The position numbers were made by a program, and so were the translations under genes. Of a DNA stretch of 64,000 nucleotides, positions 1 through 8,256 are shown piece by piece. This DNA is from an uncultured Fidelibacterota bacterium (lineage in GTDB: Bacteria; Fidelibacterota; Marinisomatia; Marinisomatales; Marinisomataceae). How positions within the stretch are numbered: position 1 is the stretch's first letter; every line of letters begins with the position of its first letter. The notes under the pieces are model-generated. The model did not search any database and had not been told where the DNA came from. It saw nothing but the letters and a program-made list of their open reading frames with translations. The stretch is from NCBI GenBank assembly GCA_902526795.1, contig CABZMF010000002.1, positions 40,001-104,000 on the forward strand, written 5' to 3'.

Positions 1-215
1 CTAGTTTTGGAATGCAAGCAGATGTAACAATAGCTGAACCAAAAGCTTTAATTGGGTTTGCTGGACAAAGAGTAATTAAGCAAACTACTAGTCAAGAATT
101 GCCTGATCATTTTCAAACATCTGAGTTCTTAAAAGAGAAAGGTTTTATTGATTTTGTTGTTGATCGTAATAATTTAAAAAATAGCATATCAAAAGTGTTG
201 GATGTTTTAACATGA
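1..215 (+). CDS. accD: Acetyl-CoA carboxylase carboxyltransferase beta subunit, C-terminal end (partial)
   Basis: The reading frame is open from the window edge and only about the last 70 residues are present. The segment FAGQRVIKQT followed by LPDHFQTSEFL and GFIDFVVDR is the typical C-terminal end of AccD, the subunit that with AccA transfers carboxyl from biotin to acetyl-CoA to make malonyl-CoA. The N-terminal zinc ribbon and most of the crotonase-like core lie outside the window. The stop codon overlaps the guaA start (ATGA), so the two are probably translationally coupled. Malonyl-CoA made here feeds the fab genes near 51-54 kb. Confidence 0.9.
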   Translation, partial: SFGMQADVTIAEPKALIGFAGQRVIKQTTSQELPDHFQTSEFLKEKGFIDFVVDRNNLKNSISKVLDVLT

Positions 216-1759
216 AAAGCAGTGATAAAATATTAATTTTAGATTATGGCTCTCAATATACTCAGCTAATAGCTAGAAGAGTTAGAGAAATCGGTATTTT
301 TTCAAAAGTAAAACCATCCTCAATATCTACTGAAAAAATTATAGAAATGAATCCATCAGGAATTATTCTTTCTGGAGGGCCAGAAACTGTGACGGTGAAC
401 TCTTCACAGAAAGTATGTAAATCATTACTGGAGGCTAACATACCAATTTTAGGTATATGTTATGGAATGCAAACTATTGCAAATGAACTTGGAGGTTCAG
501 TTGTTAATTCTGACGTAAGGGAATTTGGCCATGCTGAAATTTCTAACGTAAATCAGTCTGTTTTATTTGATGAGATCAGTTTTGATTCAAATAATCTTGA
601 TGTTTGGATGAGTCATGGAGATAAAGTAGTATTACCACCAGATAACTTTGAGATTATAGCCTCTTCTAAAAATTGTAAAGTAGCTGGATTTCAAAATTTG
701 GATTCTAACATTTTTGGATTACAATTTCATCCAGAAGTAACTCATACTAATCAGGGAAAAAAGATTCTATCAAACTTCATTTTTAAAGTGTGTAGTTGTA
801 GTAAAAATTGGTCAACATCAGATATCATAAATTCAATGGTTTCTGACGTAAAAAATAAAGTAAAAAATGAGAAGGTTTTATTAGGGCTCTCAGGCGGTGT
901 TGACTCATCTGTTGTAGCTATGTTATTACAAAAAGCTATTGGAAATAATTTAATTTGTATTTTTGTTAATCATGGTTTGTTAAGGCTCGGTGAAGTAGAT
1001 GAGGTAATGTCAACATTTGAAGCCCTAGATATAGATATTAGATTAGTAGATGCCTCAGAATTATTTCTTTCAAATCTTTCAGGAATAACGAATCCTGAAA
1101 AGAAAAGAAAAATTATTGGAAATACTTTCATTGACGTATTTGAAAATGAAGCAAAAAAAATAAAGGATGTTGATTGGCTAGCTCAAGGAACTATCTATCC
1201 AGATGTAATAGAGTCTTCTTCTGATGATCACAATTCAAGTGTAATCAAATCACATCATAATGTTGGCGGTCTTCCTGAAAGAATGAATCTGAAATTATTA
1301 GAGCCAATTAGAGAACTTTTTAAAGACGAAGTTAAAAAAATTGGAGCAGAACTAGATACTCCCGAACATATTTTACAAAGACATCCATTTCCAGGTCCTG
1401 GACTTGGTATTAGGGTAATGGGAGAGATTACCAAAGAGAGAATTGATATTTTGCAAAAAGCAGATAAAATTTTTATAGACGAATTAAAAGCAGAAAAACT
1501 ATATAATTCATTAAGCCAAGCTTTTGTTGTATATCTACCAATAAAGTCAGTAGGTGTTGTAGGTGATGAAAGAAGGTATGAAGATGTTTTAGCTTTAAGA
1601 GCAGTTGAGACTGTTGATTTTATGACAGCAAATTGGGCACATTTACCTTATGATTTTATTGGTAGGGTATCAAACCGAATTGTTAATGAGATTCCACTCG
1701 TTAGCAGAGTTGTTTATGATTGTACTGGCAAGCCTCCTGCAACTATTGAGTGGGAGTAG
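212..1759 (+). CDS. guaA: GMP synthase (glutamine-hydrolysing)
   Basis: Converts XMP, ATP and glutamine to GMP, the last step of guanine nucleotide synthesis in the cytoplasm. The 515 residues match the usual bacterial length. An N-terminal class I glutamine amidotransferase domain (about 1-195) carries the nucleophile Cys83 in GICYGMQ and a distal His-Glu in FHPEVTHT. It is followed by an ATP-pyrophosphatase domain with the P-loop GLSGGVDSS and a C-terminal dimerisation domain ending PPATIEWE, as in the family. It overlaps accD by 4 bp and is followed one base later by the sulfatase gene. Nothing unusual is seen. Confidence 0.97.
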   Translation: MKSSDKILILDYGSQYTQLIARRVREIGIFSKVKPSSISTEKIIEMNPSGIILSGGPETVTVNSSQKVCKSLLEANIPILGICYGMQTIANELGGSVVNSDVREFGHAEISNVNQSVLFDEISFDSNNLDVWMSHGDKVVLPPDNFEIIASSKNCKVAGFQNLDSNIFGLQFHPEVTHTNQGKKILSNFIFKVCSCSKNWSTSDIINSMVSDVKNKVKNEKVLLGLSGGVDSSVVAMLLQKAIGNNLICIFVNHGLLRLGEVDEVMSTFEALDIDIRLVDASELFLSNLSGITNPEKKRKIIGNTFIDVFENEAKKIKDVDWLAQGTIYPDVIESSSDDHNSSVIKSHHNVGGLPERMNLKLLEPIRELFKDEVKKIGAELDTPEHILQRHPFPGPGLGIRVMGEITKERIDILQKADKIFIDELKAEKLYNSLSQAFVVYLPIKSVGVVGDERRYEDVLALRAVETVDFMTANWAHLPYDFIGRVSNRIVNEIPLVSRVVYDCTGKPPATIEWE

Positions 1760-1760
1760 A

Positions 1761-3407
1761 ATGAAAAAAATAACTTTTATTTTTTTGGTAGTATTTCTAG
1801 CTACCATTTTTTGGCAAAATAGAGTAAATATTGTATTATGGACTCTCCCCAAAATGCTAAATATCACAAGACCTGTTTCTGCTGAAGGAAGTTCTAATTG
1901 GCAAAAAGGTCCATTGGAAAAAAATAATGAAGATCAAAGACCAAATATTATATTAATATTAGCAGATGATTTAGGGTTTAATGATATTTCGCTCTATAAT
2001 GGAGGTGCCGGTGACGGTTCTTTAATGACCCCTAACATTGATAGAATTGCATTAGAAGGAGTTAGTTTTAAGAACGGATATGCTGCCAATTCGATGTGCG
2101 CCCAATCAAGAGCCTCAATAATGACAGGAAGATATTCTACTAGATTTGGTTTTGAATTTACCCCTTTATTTCCTGGAGCAACTAAATTGATGGAATGGAT
2201 TATAAATACTGGCGATAGAGAACTCGAGGTGGAATTCCAAAATGATGCATATTCAAAATTAGAAAATGTATTTTCAGCTGGTGTACCTTCTTCTGAAATT
2301 ACCATAGCAGAAGTATTAAAAGATTCGGGTTATTACACTGCTCATATTGGCAAATGGCATCTTGGGAGAGTTAATGGCAGTCATCCTAATGATCAAGGAT
2401 TTGATGATAGTTTACTCATGGAAGGAGGATTATATCTTCCTGAAAATGACCAGTCTGTGGTCAACGCAAAATTTGATAATCCTGTAGATAATATGGTTTG
2501 GGCAGGATCTCAATACAGCGCGTCATTTAATAAAGGAAATACTTTTACCCCAAGTGGATATCTCACAGATTATTATACAGATGAGGCGATTAAAGTTATA
2601 ATGAGCAACAAAAATCGACCATTTTTTCTCTACTTAGCACATTGGGCTGTTCATAATCCTTTACAAGCTTTAAAAAAAGATATTGATATTCTTCACCATC
2701 ATTCAACACCTCACAACCTTCAAGTATATTCAGCTATGATTAAAGCTCTTGACAGGAGTGTTGGAAGAATACTTGATACGTTACAACAAAACGGTTTATC
2801 AGAAAATACACTAATAATTCTAACAAGTGATAATGGAGGAGCAAGTTATATTGAGCTTTCTGATATTAATAAACCATATAGAGGTTGGAAGCTAACACAT
2901 TTTGAAGGTGGAATGCATATTCCTTTTATGGCTAGATGGCCAAAAGAAATTGAAGCTGGAACTAGCTTTTCCCCAGTTGTCCATCATAATGATATTTTTA
3001 AAACCATTTCTGCAGCTGCAAAGGCTGAGTTGCCAAAAGATAGAAAACTCGATGGATTTAATTTTTTACCATTTGTAAAGGGAGAAAAAAATGGAGAAAT
3101 ACATCAAACTATTTTTTGGAGACAAGGACATCAACAGACAGTTTATCATAAAGGATGGAAATTGATTAGAACAAACGATGAAAATCAAAAATGGTTGTTT
3201 AATCTTAACGAAGACCCTACTGAAAAAAATAATTTAATTAAAAATTTTCCAGATAAAGTTAATTTATTGGATAATCTGCTAGATAATCATAATTCAGAAC
3301 AGAAAGAATCAATGTGGCCTAGTATTATGAATTCACCAATTTTAATTGATAAGCATTTTGGAGAAGATTATGAGCATGGAGATGAATACATCTATTGGCC
3401 AAATTAA
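1761..3407 (+). CDS. Membrane-anchored sulfatase (arylsulfatase family)
   Basis: Predicted type I sulfatase, hydrolysing sulfate esters, probably of marine polysaccharides. A single hydrophobic segment at residues 4-18 acts as signal or anchor, so the enzyme should face the periplasm. Metal-binding Asp69-Asp70 (ILADDLGF), the signature region at 111-122, HIGKWHLG and TSDNGG are all visible. The signature reads Cys113-Ala-Gln-Ser-Arg117. Most family members have Pro at the third position of the motif that formylglycine-generating enzyme recognises, so Gln115 is unusual. I chose the ATG one base after the guaA stop because it precedes the signal segment; the frame is open further upstream inside guaA. 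The substrate cannot be told from sequence. Confidence 0.88.
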   Translation: MKKITFIFLVVFLATIFWQNRVNIVLWTLPKMLNITRPVSAEGSSNWQKGPLEKNNEDQRPNIILILADDLGFNDISLYNGGAGDGSLMTPNIDRIALEGVSFKNGYAANSMCAQSRASIMTGRYSTRFGFEFTPLFPGATKLMEWIINTGDRELEVEFQNDAYSKLENVFSAGVPSSEITIAEVLKDSGYYTAHIGKWHLGRVNGSHPNDQGFDDSLLMEGGLYLPENDQSVVNAKFDNPVDNMVWAGSQYSASFNKGNTFTPSGYLTDYYTDEAIKVIMSNKNRPFFLYLAHWAVHNPLQALKKDIDILHHHSTPHNLQVYSAMIKALDRSVGRILDTLQQNGLSENTLIILTSDNGGASYIELSDINKPYRGWKLTHFEGGMHIPFMARWPKEIEAGTSFSPVVHHNDIFKTISAAAKAELPKDRKLDGFNFLPFVKGEKNGEIHQTIFWRQGHQQTVYHKGWKLIRTNDENQKWLFNLNEDPTEKNNLIKNFPDKVNLLDNLLDNHNSEQKESMWPSIMNSPILIDKHFGEDYEHGDEYIYWPN

Positions 3408-3880
3408 TGATAAAAAATATTTCAAAAATTTTCATTCAGAAGTATGAAACAAAATTTGATAATGATTTTTTCGTTTTAAACAAGGCATGGATTGAAGAAA
3501 GTTGGATTCTAGAAGAGTCTGACAAAAAAGACTTACTGAATCCTGATAAAATTGTTCACAATGGTGGACAGGTTTTTTTTGCTTTAGAAAATCAAAAAGT
3601 AATTGGTACCGTAGCAATGATAAAGAGCTCAGATGATAGATTTGAACTAGCTAAAATGACAGTTCAAGAAGATTTTAGAGGAAAAGGAATTGCCAATATG
3701 CTAATGGACGAATGTATAAAATTTGCAAAGGAAAATAAAGCAAACGAGATTTTTTTAATCTCGAACGACTCTCTCACAATTGCAAGAAACCTTTATGATA
3801 AATATGGCTTTAAAGAAGTAGATTTAGATTCTCAGAAATATGATAGAGGGAATGTAAAAATGATGTTAACTTTAAATTAA
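3407..3880 (+). CDS. GNAT family N-acetyltransferase
   Basis: A 157-residue acetyl-CoA-dependent acyltransferase of the GNAT fold. The acetyl-CoA binding motif is seen as VQEDFRGKGIANMLMDECI (Q/R-x-x-G-x-G/A), followed by the C-terminal strand LYDKYGFKEVD typical of the family. The ATG at 3407 overlaps the last base of the sulfatase stop (TAATG). A TTG 12 bases upstream is in frame but would lengthen the overlap. It sits 7 bp before glmS in the same run of genes. GNAT substrates cannot be assigned from sequence alone; a role in amino-sugar metabolism is only suggested by the neighbour. Confidence 0.85.
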   Translation: MIKNISKIFIQKYETKFDNDFFVLNKAWIEESWILEESDKKDLLNPDKIVHNGGQVFFALENQKVIGTVAMIKSSDDRFELAKMTVQEDFRGKGIANMLMDECIKFAKENKANEIFLISNDSLTIARNLYDKYGFKEVDLDSQKYDRGNVKMMLTLN

Positions 3881-3887
3881 ATATATC

Positions 3888-5723
3888 ATGTGTGGAATAG
3901 TTGCTTATAAAGGTCATAAAAATTGCCATCCAATTTTATTAAGTGGATTGAAAAGATTAGAGTACAGAGGATATGATTCAGCTGGTATTGCTTGTATTAA
4001 TTCAAATGACAAATTAGTTGTTACAAAACGTAAGGGTAAAGTAAGTGAACTTAAATCGGCATTATCCAATTCAGAAATTTATAATTTAGGAATAGCTCAT
4101 ACAAGATGGGCAACTCACGGCAAACCTAATCAGTTAAATGCTCACCCGCATCTTGATCAATCTAAAAAAATTGCTCTTGTCCATAACGGTATCATTGAAA
4201 ATTATGATCCAATTAAAAAATTTCTTTTATCAAAAAAAATAAAATTTAAATCTGAAACTGACACTGAGGTTTTAGTTCAATTGATTGGATATTTTTACAA
4301 TAATGGTAAGATGAATTTTGAACAATCAGTCCGAGCAGCTTTGCAAAGGGTTGATGGTGCATTTGGAATTGTAATTCTGAATACCGATTATCCAGATATG
4401 ATGATAGCGGCTAGAAAGGGAAGTCCATTAGTTTTAGGAATTAAGGAGAATGAATTTTTTATTGCAAGTGATATTTCACCTATTGTGAAGTATACTAAAG
4501 ATATTATTTACTTAAAAGATTCAGAAATGGCAGTAATCAATAAAAAAAGCTTTAAAATTAAATCTGTAGATAAAGATATTTCATTACCAAAAAATATAGA
4601 AAAAATTGATTTTAAAATTGATGATTATGATAAAGGTAAGTATAAATATTTTATGCACAAGGAAATTCATGAGCAAATTAATACAATACCCAATACAATT
4701 AATGGTAGAATTAAAAATGAATCAGTTTTATTACAAGGTTTATCAGATTATTGGAATATTATTGAGTCAGCGGAAAAAATTTATATAACTGCGTGTGGAA
4801 CATCATGGCACGCTGGACTTATTGGAAAAAATTTTATTGAACGATTTGCTAACATTCCTGTTCATGTTGAATATGCTTCGGAGTTTAGATATAATCATGC
4901 TCTAATTGATAGCAAAACTATTGTTATTGCAATTTCTCAATCTGGAGAAACAGCAGATACATTAGCTGCAATTAGAAAAGCAAATAATCACGGAGCACTT
5001 ACAATTGGAATATGTAACATAGCTGGTAGTTCAGTTTCAAGAGAAACTAAATGTGGAGTTTATACTAGATGTGGTCATGAAGTTGGTGTTGCATCCACAA
5101 AAGCATTCACTTCTCAGATTGTTGTACTATATTTATTAGCTCTCAAGCTCGCTGAGAGTAGAAAAACAATTTCAAAAGAATCTTTGAAGAGACACTTAGA
5201 CTATAAAAAATCGGTAAATAAAATTAAATCTATCTTTAAGCAAGAAAATGATATTAAAAAAATTGCAAAGAAGTATAAAAAAGCCAACGATTTTTTATAT
5301 TTAGGTAGAGGATTAAATTTCCCTGTTGCGCTAGAAGGTGCTTTAAAATTAAAAGAAATATCTTACATTCACGCAGAGGGTTATCCCGCTGCGGAGATGA
5401 AACATGGACCAATAGCTTTGATCGATAAGGATATGCCTAGTGTATTTATAGCACCAAAAGATAAGACTTATGAAAAAATAATTTCAAATATACAGGAAAT
5501 TAAATCAAGAAAAGGAAAAATTATTGTAATCACAGATTCAAAAAATGATAAAGTTCTTAAAGAGCTTGCAAATGATTTGATTGTTGTTCCAAAAACTAAT
5601 CATTATGCATTTGCTATTTTTGCATCAATCGTTTTACAACTATTAGCATACCATATTGCTTTGGATAAAAACTTAAATGTTGACCAACCTCGTAACTTAG
5701 CAAAATCAGTTTCCGTCGAATAA
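3888..5723 (+). CDS. glmS: Glutamine-fructose-6-phosphate aminotransferase (isomerising)
   Basis: Makes glucosamine-6-phosphate from fructose-6-phosphate and glutamine, the first committed step to peptidoglycan and LPS amino sugars. The 611 residues are normal. The N-terminal Ntn amidotransferase begins MCGIVAYKG with Cys2 as nucleophile once Met1 is removed, followed by LEYRGYDSAG and THGKPN. Two SIS sugar-isomerase domains follow, with ACGTSWHAG, SQSGETADT and EVGVASTKAF, and the C-terminus DQPRNLAKSVSVE is the classic end. The leader before the gene is only 7 bp, so there is no room for a glmS ribozyme. The last gene of the tight 5-prime run; a 94-bp gap follows. Confidence 0.97.
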   Translation: MCGIVAYKGHKNCHPILLSGLKRLEYRGYDSAGIACINSNDKLVVTKRKGKVSELKSALSNSEIYNLGIAHTRWATHGKPNQLNAHPHLDQSKKIALVHNGIIENYDPIKKFLLSKKIKFKSETDTEVLVQLIGYFYNNGKMNFEQSVRAALQRVDGAFGIVILNTDYPDMMIAARKGSPLVLGIKENEFFIASDISPIVKYTKDIIYLKDSEMAVINKKSFKIKSVDKDISLPKNIEKIDFKIDDYDKGKYKYFMHKEIHEQINTIPNTINGRIKNESVLLQGLSDYWNIIESAEKIYITACGTSWHAGLIGKNFIERFANIPVHVEYASEFRYNHALIDSKTIVIAISQSGETADTLAAIRKANNHGALTIGICNIAGSSVSRETKCGVYTRCGHEVGVASTKAFTSQIVVLYLLALKLAESRKTISKESLKRHLDYKKSVNKIKSIFKQENDIKKIAKKYKKANDFLYLGRGLNFPVALEGALKLKEISYIHAEGYPAAEMKHGPIALIDKDMPSVFIAPKDKTYEKIISNIQEIKSRKGKIIVITDSKNDKVLKELANDLIVVPKTNHYAFAIFASIVLQLLAYHIALDKNLNVDQPRNLAKSVSVE

Positions 5724-5781
5724 TACTTTTCTCGTCGACAAATTCAAAAAAATCAATAGATAGAACATAACTTTTCGTAAA

Positions 5782-5814
5782 TTGGAGGGTGAGTGAAATA
5801 TTATAGTTGGAGGG
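5782..5814 (+). promoter_or_regulatory. Duplicated TTGGAGGG motif before the zinc-ribbon/HNH pair
   Basis: The octamer TTGGAGGG occurs twice, at 5782-5789 and 5807-5814, in the 94-bp gap after glmS. The second copy lies 3 bases before the ATG at 5818 and could act as a very strong but close-set Shine-Dalgarno sequence. Most genes in the window have no recognisable one. The first copy is not followed by any usable reading frame. It may be a remnant of a duplicated leader or a binding site; the function is inferred only from position. Confidence 0.4.
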
Positions 5815-5817
5815 ATT

Positions 5818-6147
5818 ATGATTTGTTATGAAATAAATTACGAAAAGAGTATTCATTGTCCATTTTGTGGTTGTTTATCAACTTATGATGAAGATGGTAC
5901 CCAACCAATTTACTGTGAACATAACCAAGTCACTTGTTTTGATGACGATTATTATCATTTAGATGAAAAAGATGGTACAGTAAAAGGTTTAATAGAAAAT
6001 TTTAAAAAACTTGAGGAAGATAGAAAAACTGAGAAATCACTATATGAACATTTAAAAGATGTATTAGATGATGATTTTTTAATGATTGAACAAAATTATC
6101 CTCAAAATTCTCATTTTGGTTTTGTTATTTTTAGTGATAATGATTAA
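5818..6147 (+). CDS. Small acidic zinc-ribbon protein, unknown function
   Basis: I do not recognise a named family for this 109-residue protein. Residues 13-40 contain HCPFCGC, then Cys33-x-His35 and Cys40, a plausible zinc site (Cys14, Cys17, Cys33, His35). The middle (about 55-85) is charged and predicted helical, and the C-terminus is strongly acidic (FSDND). The gene abuts the HNH endonuclease with no gap: its TAA is followed directly by ATG. They are therefore almost certainly co-translated and probably work together. It could be a DNA- or partner-binding accessory, an inhibitor of the nuclease, or an unrelated small protein. Confidence 0.7.
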   Translation: MICYEINYEKSIHCPFCGCLSTYDEDGTQPIYCEHNQVTCFDDDYYHLDEKDGTVKGLIENFKKLEEDRKTEKSLYEHLKDVLDDDFLMIEQNYPQNSHFGFVIFSDND

Positions 6148-7407
6148 ATGATTATTACCAAAGATAAATTCATAAAATTTTTAGATTATAGTTCATTTAA
6201 ATGGGATACTTTTACACTTCCATTTGAAGGATATCAATTTTTTAACATAGACGAACTTAGTCAAGATAAGATTGATATCACTTTGATAGATGAAAATAAC
6301 AATACTTATTCTTCATATATAAGATATACTGATAAATCCAGAGAAAACTCTCCAACAAGATTATTAAAGTGGAATAAGGATTTCACATCGTATTTAAAGG
6401 AACACATCCCACAATGGGAAACAATCAAAAAAGGTGAAAAATCTGAAAATTTTCAGTTAATATTTAAACCATCAGATGAACCAAATGTCTTTTATATAAC
6501 TATTTCATCAAAATTTTCACTTGTTGAGGATGTAAATAAAAGATACTTCATCTTCACAACTGGTAAGAAAGAAAATGATGTTGACTTTGAAACTTATCCT
6601 TGGGAAAGAAGTAGATTTGATAAAGTGAGGGAAGGAGACTTCTTCGTTTATAAAAAATCTTCAAGTTTATCAGAAAATAAAAAACTTTATTTTTTTGGAA
6701 TGGGACAGGTTGGTCCAATTGAAGGTGATGATTATGTAGTAACTCAAATTTTTAACCCTGTTAAATTTGACAATATTATTCATCAAGAAGATTTAAACGA
6801 TTATCAGTGGAAATGGAAAGATAGAGGAGAAAATTGGAGTAATTTCTTTAATCATTATGGAATGGATATTATACCATTTGAAGACTTCAAATATATTTGT
6901 GAACAAGGAATAAGTAACCAAACTGATGATAATTTTGAAAAACAAAATAACGATTTAATTAAATCACATAAAAAATTTTATTTCCCAAATTCTAATAAAA
7001 AACCAAAAGAAAAATTTTCAAAACTTAAAGTAAGGACATCAGATGATAAAGTCTGGTCTGATAATATAAAAATAATTTATGATTTTAAATGTTGTGTTAC
7101 GGATATCTCAACAAAAGGATTAAATCATAGTTCACATATTAGTCCCCACTCCTCTGATGAAGAAAATAGATTAAATCCTAAAAATGGTCTTTTATTATCC
7201 ATGTTGATACATAAGTGTTTTGATGAAGGAATTATATCAATTGATGATAATTATAGAATATTATTATCTGATTCGATAAAAGATAAAAATCTTCTTGATT
7301 ATTTAAAGAAATATGAAAATAATAAGATAAACCTTCCAATTAGGAAAGATTTTTATCCTGATAGGAAATTATTAAAAATTCACAGAGAAAAATTTGGTTT
7401 TGAGTAA
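6148..7407 (+). CDS. HNH endonuclease, restriction-like
   Basis: A 419-residue protein with a clear C-terminal HNH_2-type nuclease domain (about 303-385). It has YDFKCCVTD, then HSSHISPH, RLNPKNGLLLS and LIHKCFDEG, giving His330, Asn346 and His355 as the probable catalytic and metal residues. Residues 132-205 (RYFIFTTGKKEND to IFNPVKF) resemble a small PUA/EVE-like reader fold, as seen in nucleases that recognise modified DNA bases; that assignment is weak. The first 130 residues are unassigned. This architecture, with an N-terminal recognition part and a C-terminal HNH, is typical of modification-dependent or solitary restriction enzymes. No methyltransferase is nearby, which favours a type IV-like role. 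It is paired with the zinc-ribbon gene directly upstream. Confidence 0.8.
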   Translation: MIITKDKFIKFLDYSSFKWDTFTLPFEGYQFFNIDELSQDKIDITLIDENNNTYSSYIRYTDKSRENSPTRLLKWNKDFTSYLKEHIPQWETIKKGEKSENFQLIFKPSDEPNVFYITISSKFSLVEDVNKRYFIFTTGKKENDVDFETYPWERSRFDKVREGDFFVYKKSSSLSENKKLYFFGMGQVGPIEGDDYVVTQIFNPVKFDNIIHQEDLNDYQWKWKDRGENWSNFFNHYGMDIIPFEDFKYICEQGISNQTDDNFEKQNNDLIKSHKKFYFPNSNKKPKEKFSKLKVRTSDDKVWSDNIKIIYDFKCCVTDISTKGLNHSSHISPHSSDEENRLNPKNGLLLSMLIHKCFDEGIISIDDNYRILLSDSIKDKNLLDYLKKYENNKINLPIRKDFYPDRKLLKIHREKFGFE

Positions 7408-7445
7408 TTACTTGAAAAAAATATATATAAGGTTTATGATTAAAA

Positions 7446-7892
7446 ATGAATAATAAAATACCTCCTCCAATAGTCACTTTCATTTGTGGTATAGCTATTT
7501 ACTTTTCAAAAACCTTTTTTAATCAATTTTTTAGTTACAGTAATAATACAATTAGTCTATTTCTTCTAATTTTTGGATTAGTAGTTTTCATTTCTGCAGT
7601 CATATCATTTAGAACACATAAAACAACTGTTAATCCTTTAGAACCTAGAAAAGCATCCTCTTTAGTTACCTCTGGAATATTTAAGTTTTCAAGAAATCCT
7701 ATGTACCTTGGAATGCTAATTATTTTGTTATCCATATCTTGTAAGTTCAATCTCATTGGAGGAATGATTTCATCTCTATTTTTCTATATTTTTATAACAA
7801 AATTTCAAATTATTCCAGAAGAGGTAGCAATGAACGAGTTATTTGGAAATGAATTCATTGATTATGAAAAGAAAACAAGAAGATGGATTTGA
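7446..7892 (+). CDS. Isoprenylcysteine carboxyl methyltransferase / phospholipid methyltransferase family membrane protein
   Basis: A 148-residue integral membrane protein with about four hydrophobic segments. The SAM-binding C-terminal region is recognisable from TSGIFKFSRNPMYLGM, then EEVAMNELFGNEFIDYEKKTRRW, the pattern of the ICMT/PEMT superfamily. Bacterial members methylate small molecules or lipids and few have known substrates. A prenylated-protein target is unlikely in a bacterium. It lies 38 bp after the HNH gene and 18 bp before an SMR transporter, on the same strand. Confidence 0.85.
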   Translation: MNNKIPPPIVTFICGIAIYFSKTFFNQFFSYSNNTISLFLLIFGLVVFISAVISFRTHKTTVNPLEPRKASSLVTSGIFKFSRNPMYLGMLIILLSISCKFNLIGGMISSLFFYIFITKFQIIPEEVAMNELFGNEFIDYEKKTRRWI

Positions 7893-7910
7893 TTATTAAA
7901 AGGTAATTTT

Positions 7911-8234
7911 ATGAATGTATATTTAGCTTTACTCTTTGCAATTTTATTTGAGGTAACTGGTACGATGTTACTTCCAGTAACAAAAGAATTTTCAAAGTTT
8001 TTTCCAACTAGCCTCGTTATAATTTTTTATTCCTTATCTTTTTATTTATTATCTATTGCTGTTGTAAAATTACCATTATCAATTGTTTATGCCTCTTGGG
8101 CAGGATTGGGTGTTTTTTCAGTAGCTATATTGAGCTATCTTTTTTATAAACAACCTTTAAATTTTCCAACAATTATTGGATTATTCTTAATTGTCATCGG
8201 AGTTGTTCTCGTAAATGTGTTTAAAACTGATTAA
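7911..8234 (+). CDS. Small multidrug resistance (SMR) family transporter, EmrE-like
   Basis: A 107-residue, four-helix proton-coupled exporter of the inner membrane, working as a dimer. The key residues of the family fall at the same numbers as in EmrE: the membrane-embedded Glu14 (FEVTGT), Tyr40, Tyr60 and Trp63 (YASWAGLG). This predicts a functional drug or metabolite exporter, of either the quaternary-cation (EmrE/Qac) or guanidinium (Gdx) type. The sequence KEFSKF in place of the guanidinium-type loop fits the EmrE side, but this is not certain. It closes the accessory patch that begins after glmS. Confidence 0.92.
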   Translation: MNVYLALLFAILFEVTGTMLLPVTKEFSKFFPTSLVIIFYSLSFYLLSIAVVKLPLSIVYASWAGLGVFSVAILSYLFYKQPLNFPTIIGLFLIVIGVVLVNVFKTD

Positions 8235-8256
8235 ATAACCTTATATTTCGTTTATA

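Noticed and set aside
1994..2305. 103-codon minus-strand frame inside the sulfatase gene
   Set aside because: Covers the conserved sulfatase signature on the other strand; no supporting start site or domain.
3881..3887. Possible glmS ribozyme
   Set aside because: Only 7 bases separate glmS from the upstream gene, so there is no room for the ribozyme.
5724..5760. Terminator after glmS from GTCGA / TCGAC
   Set aside because: The arms are only about 5 bp with an imperfect loop and no T-run follows; not enough to call.
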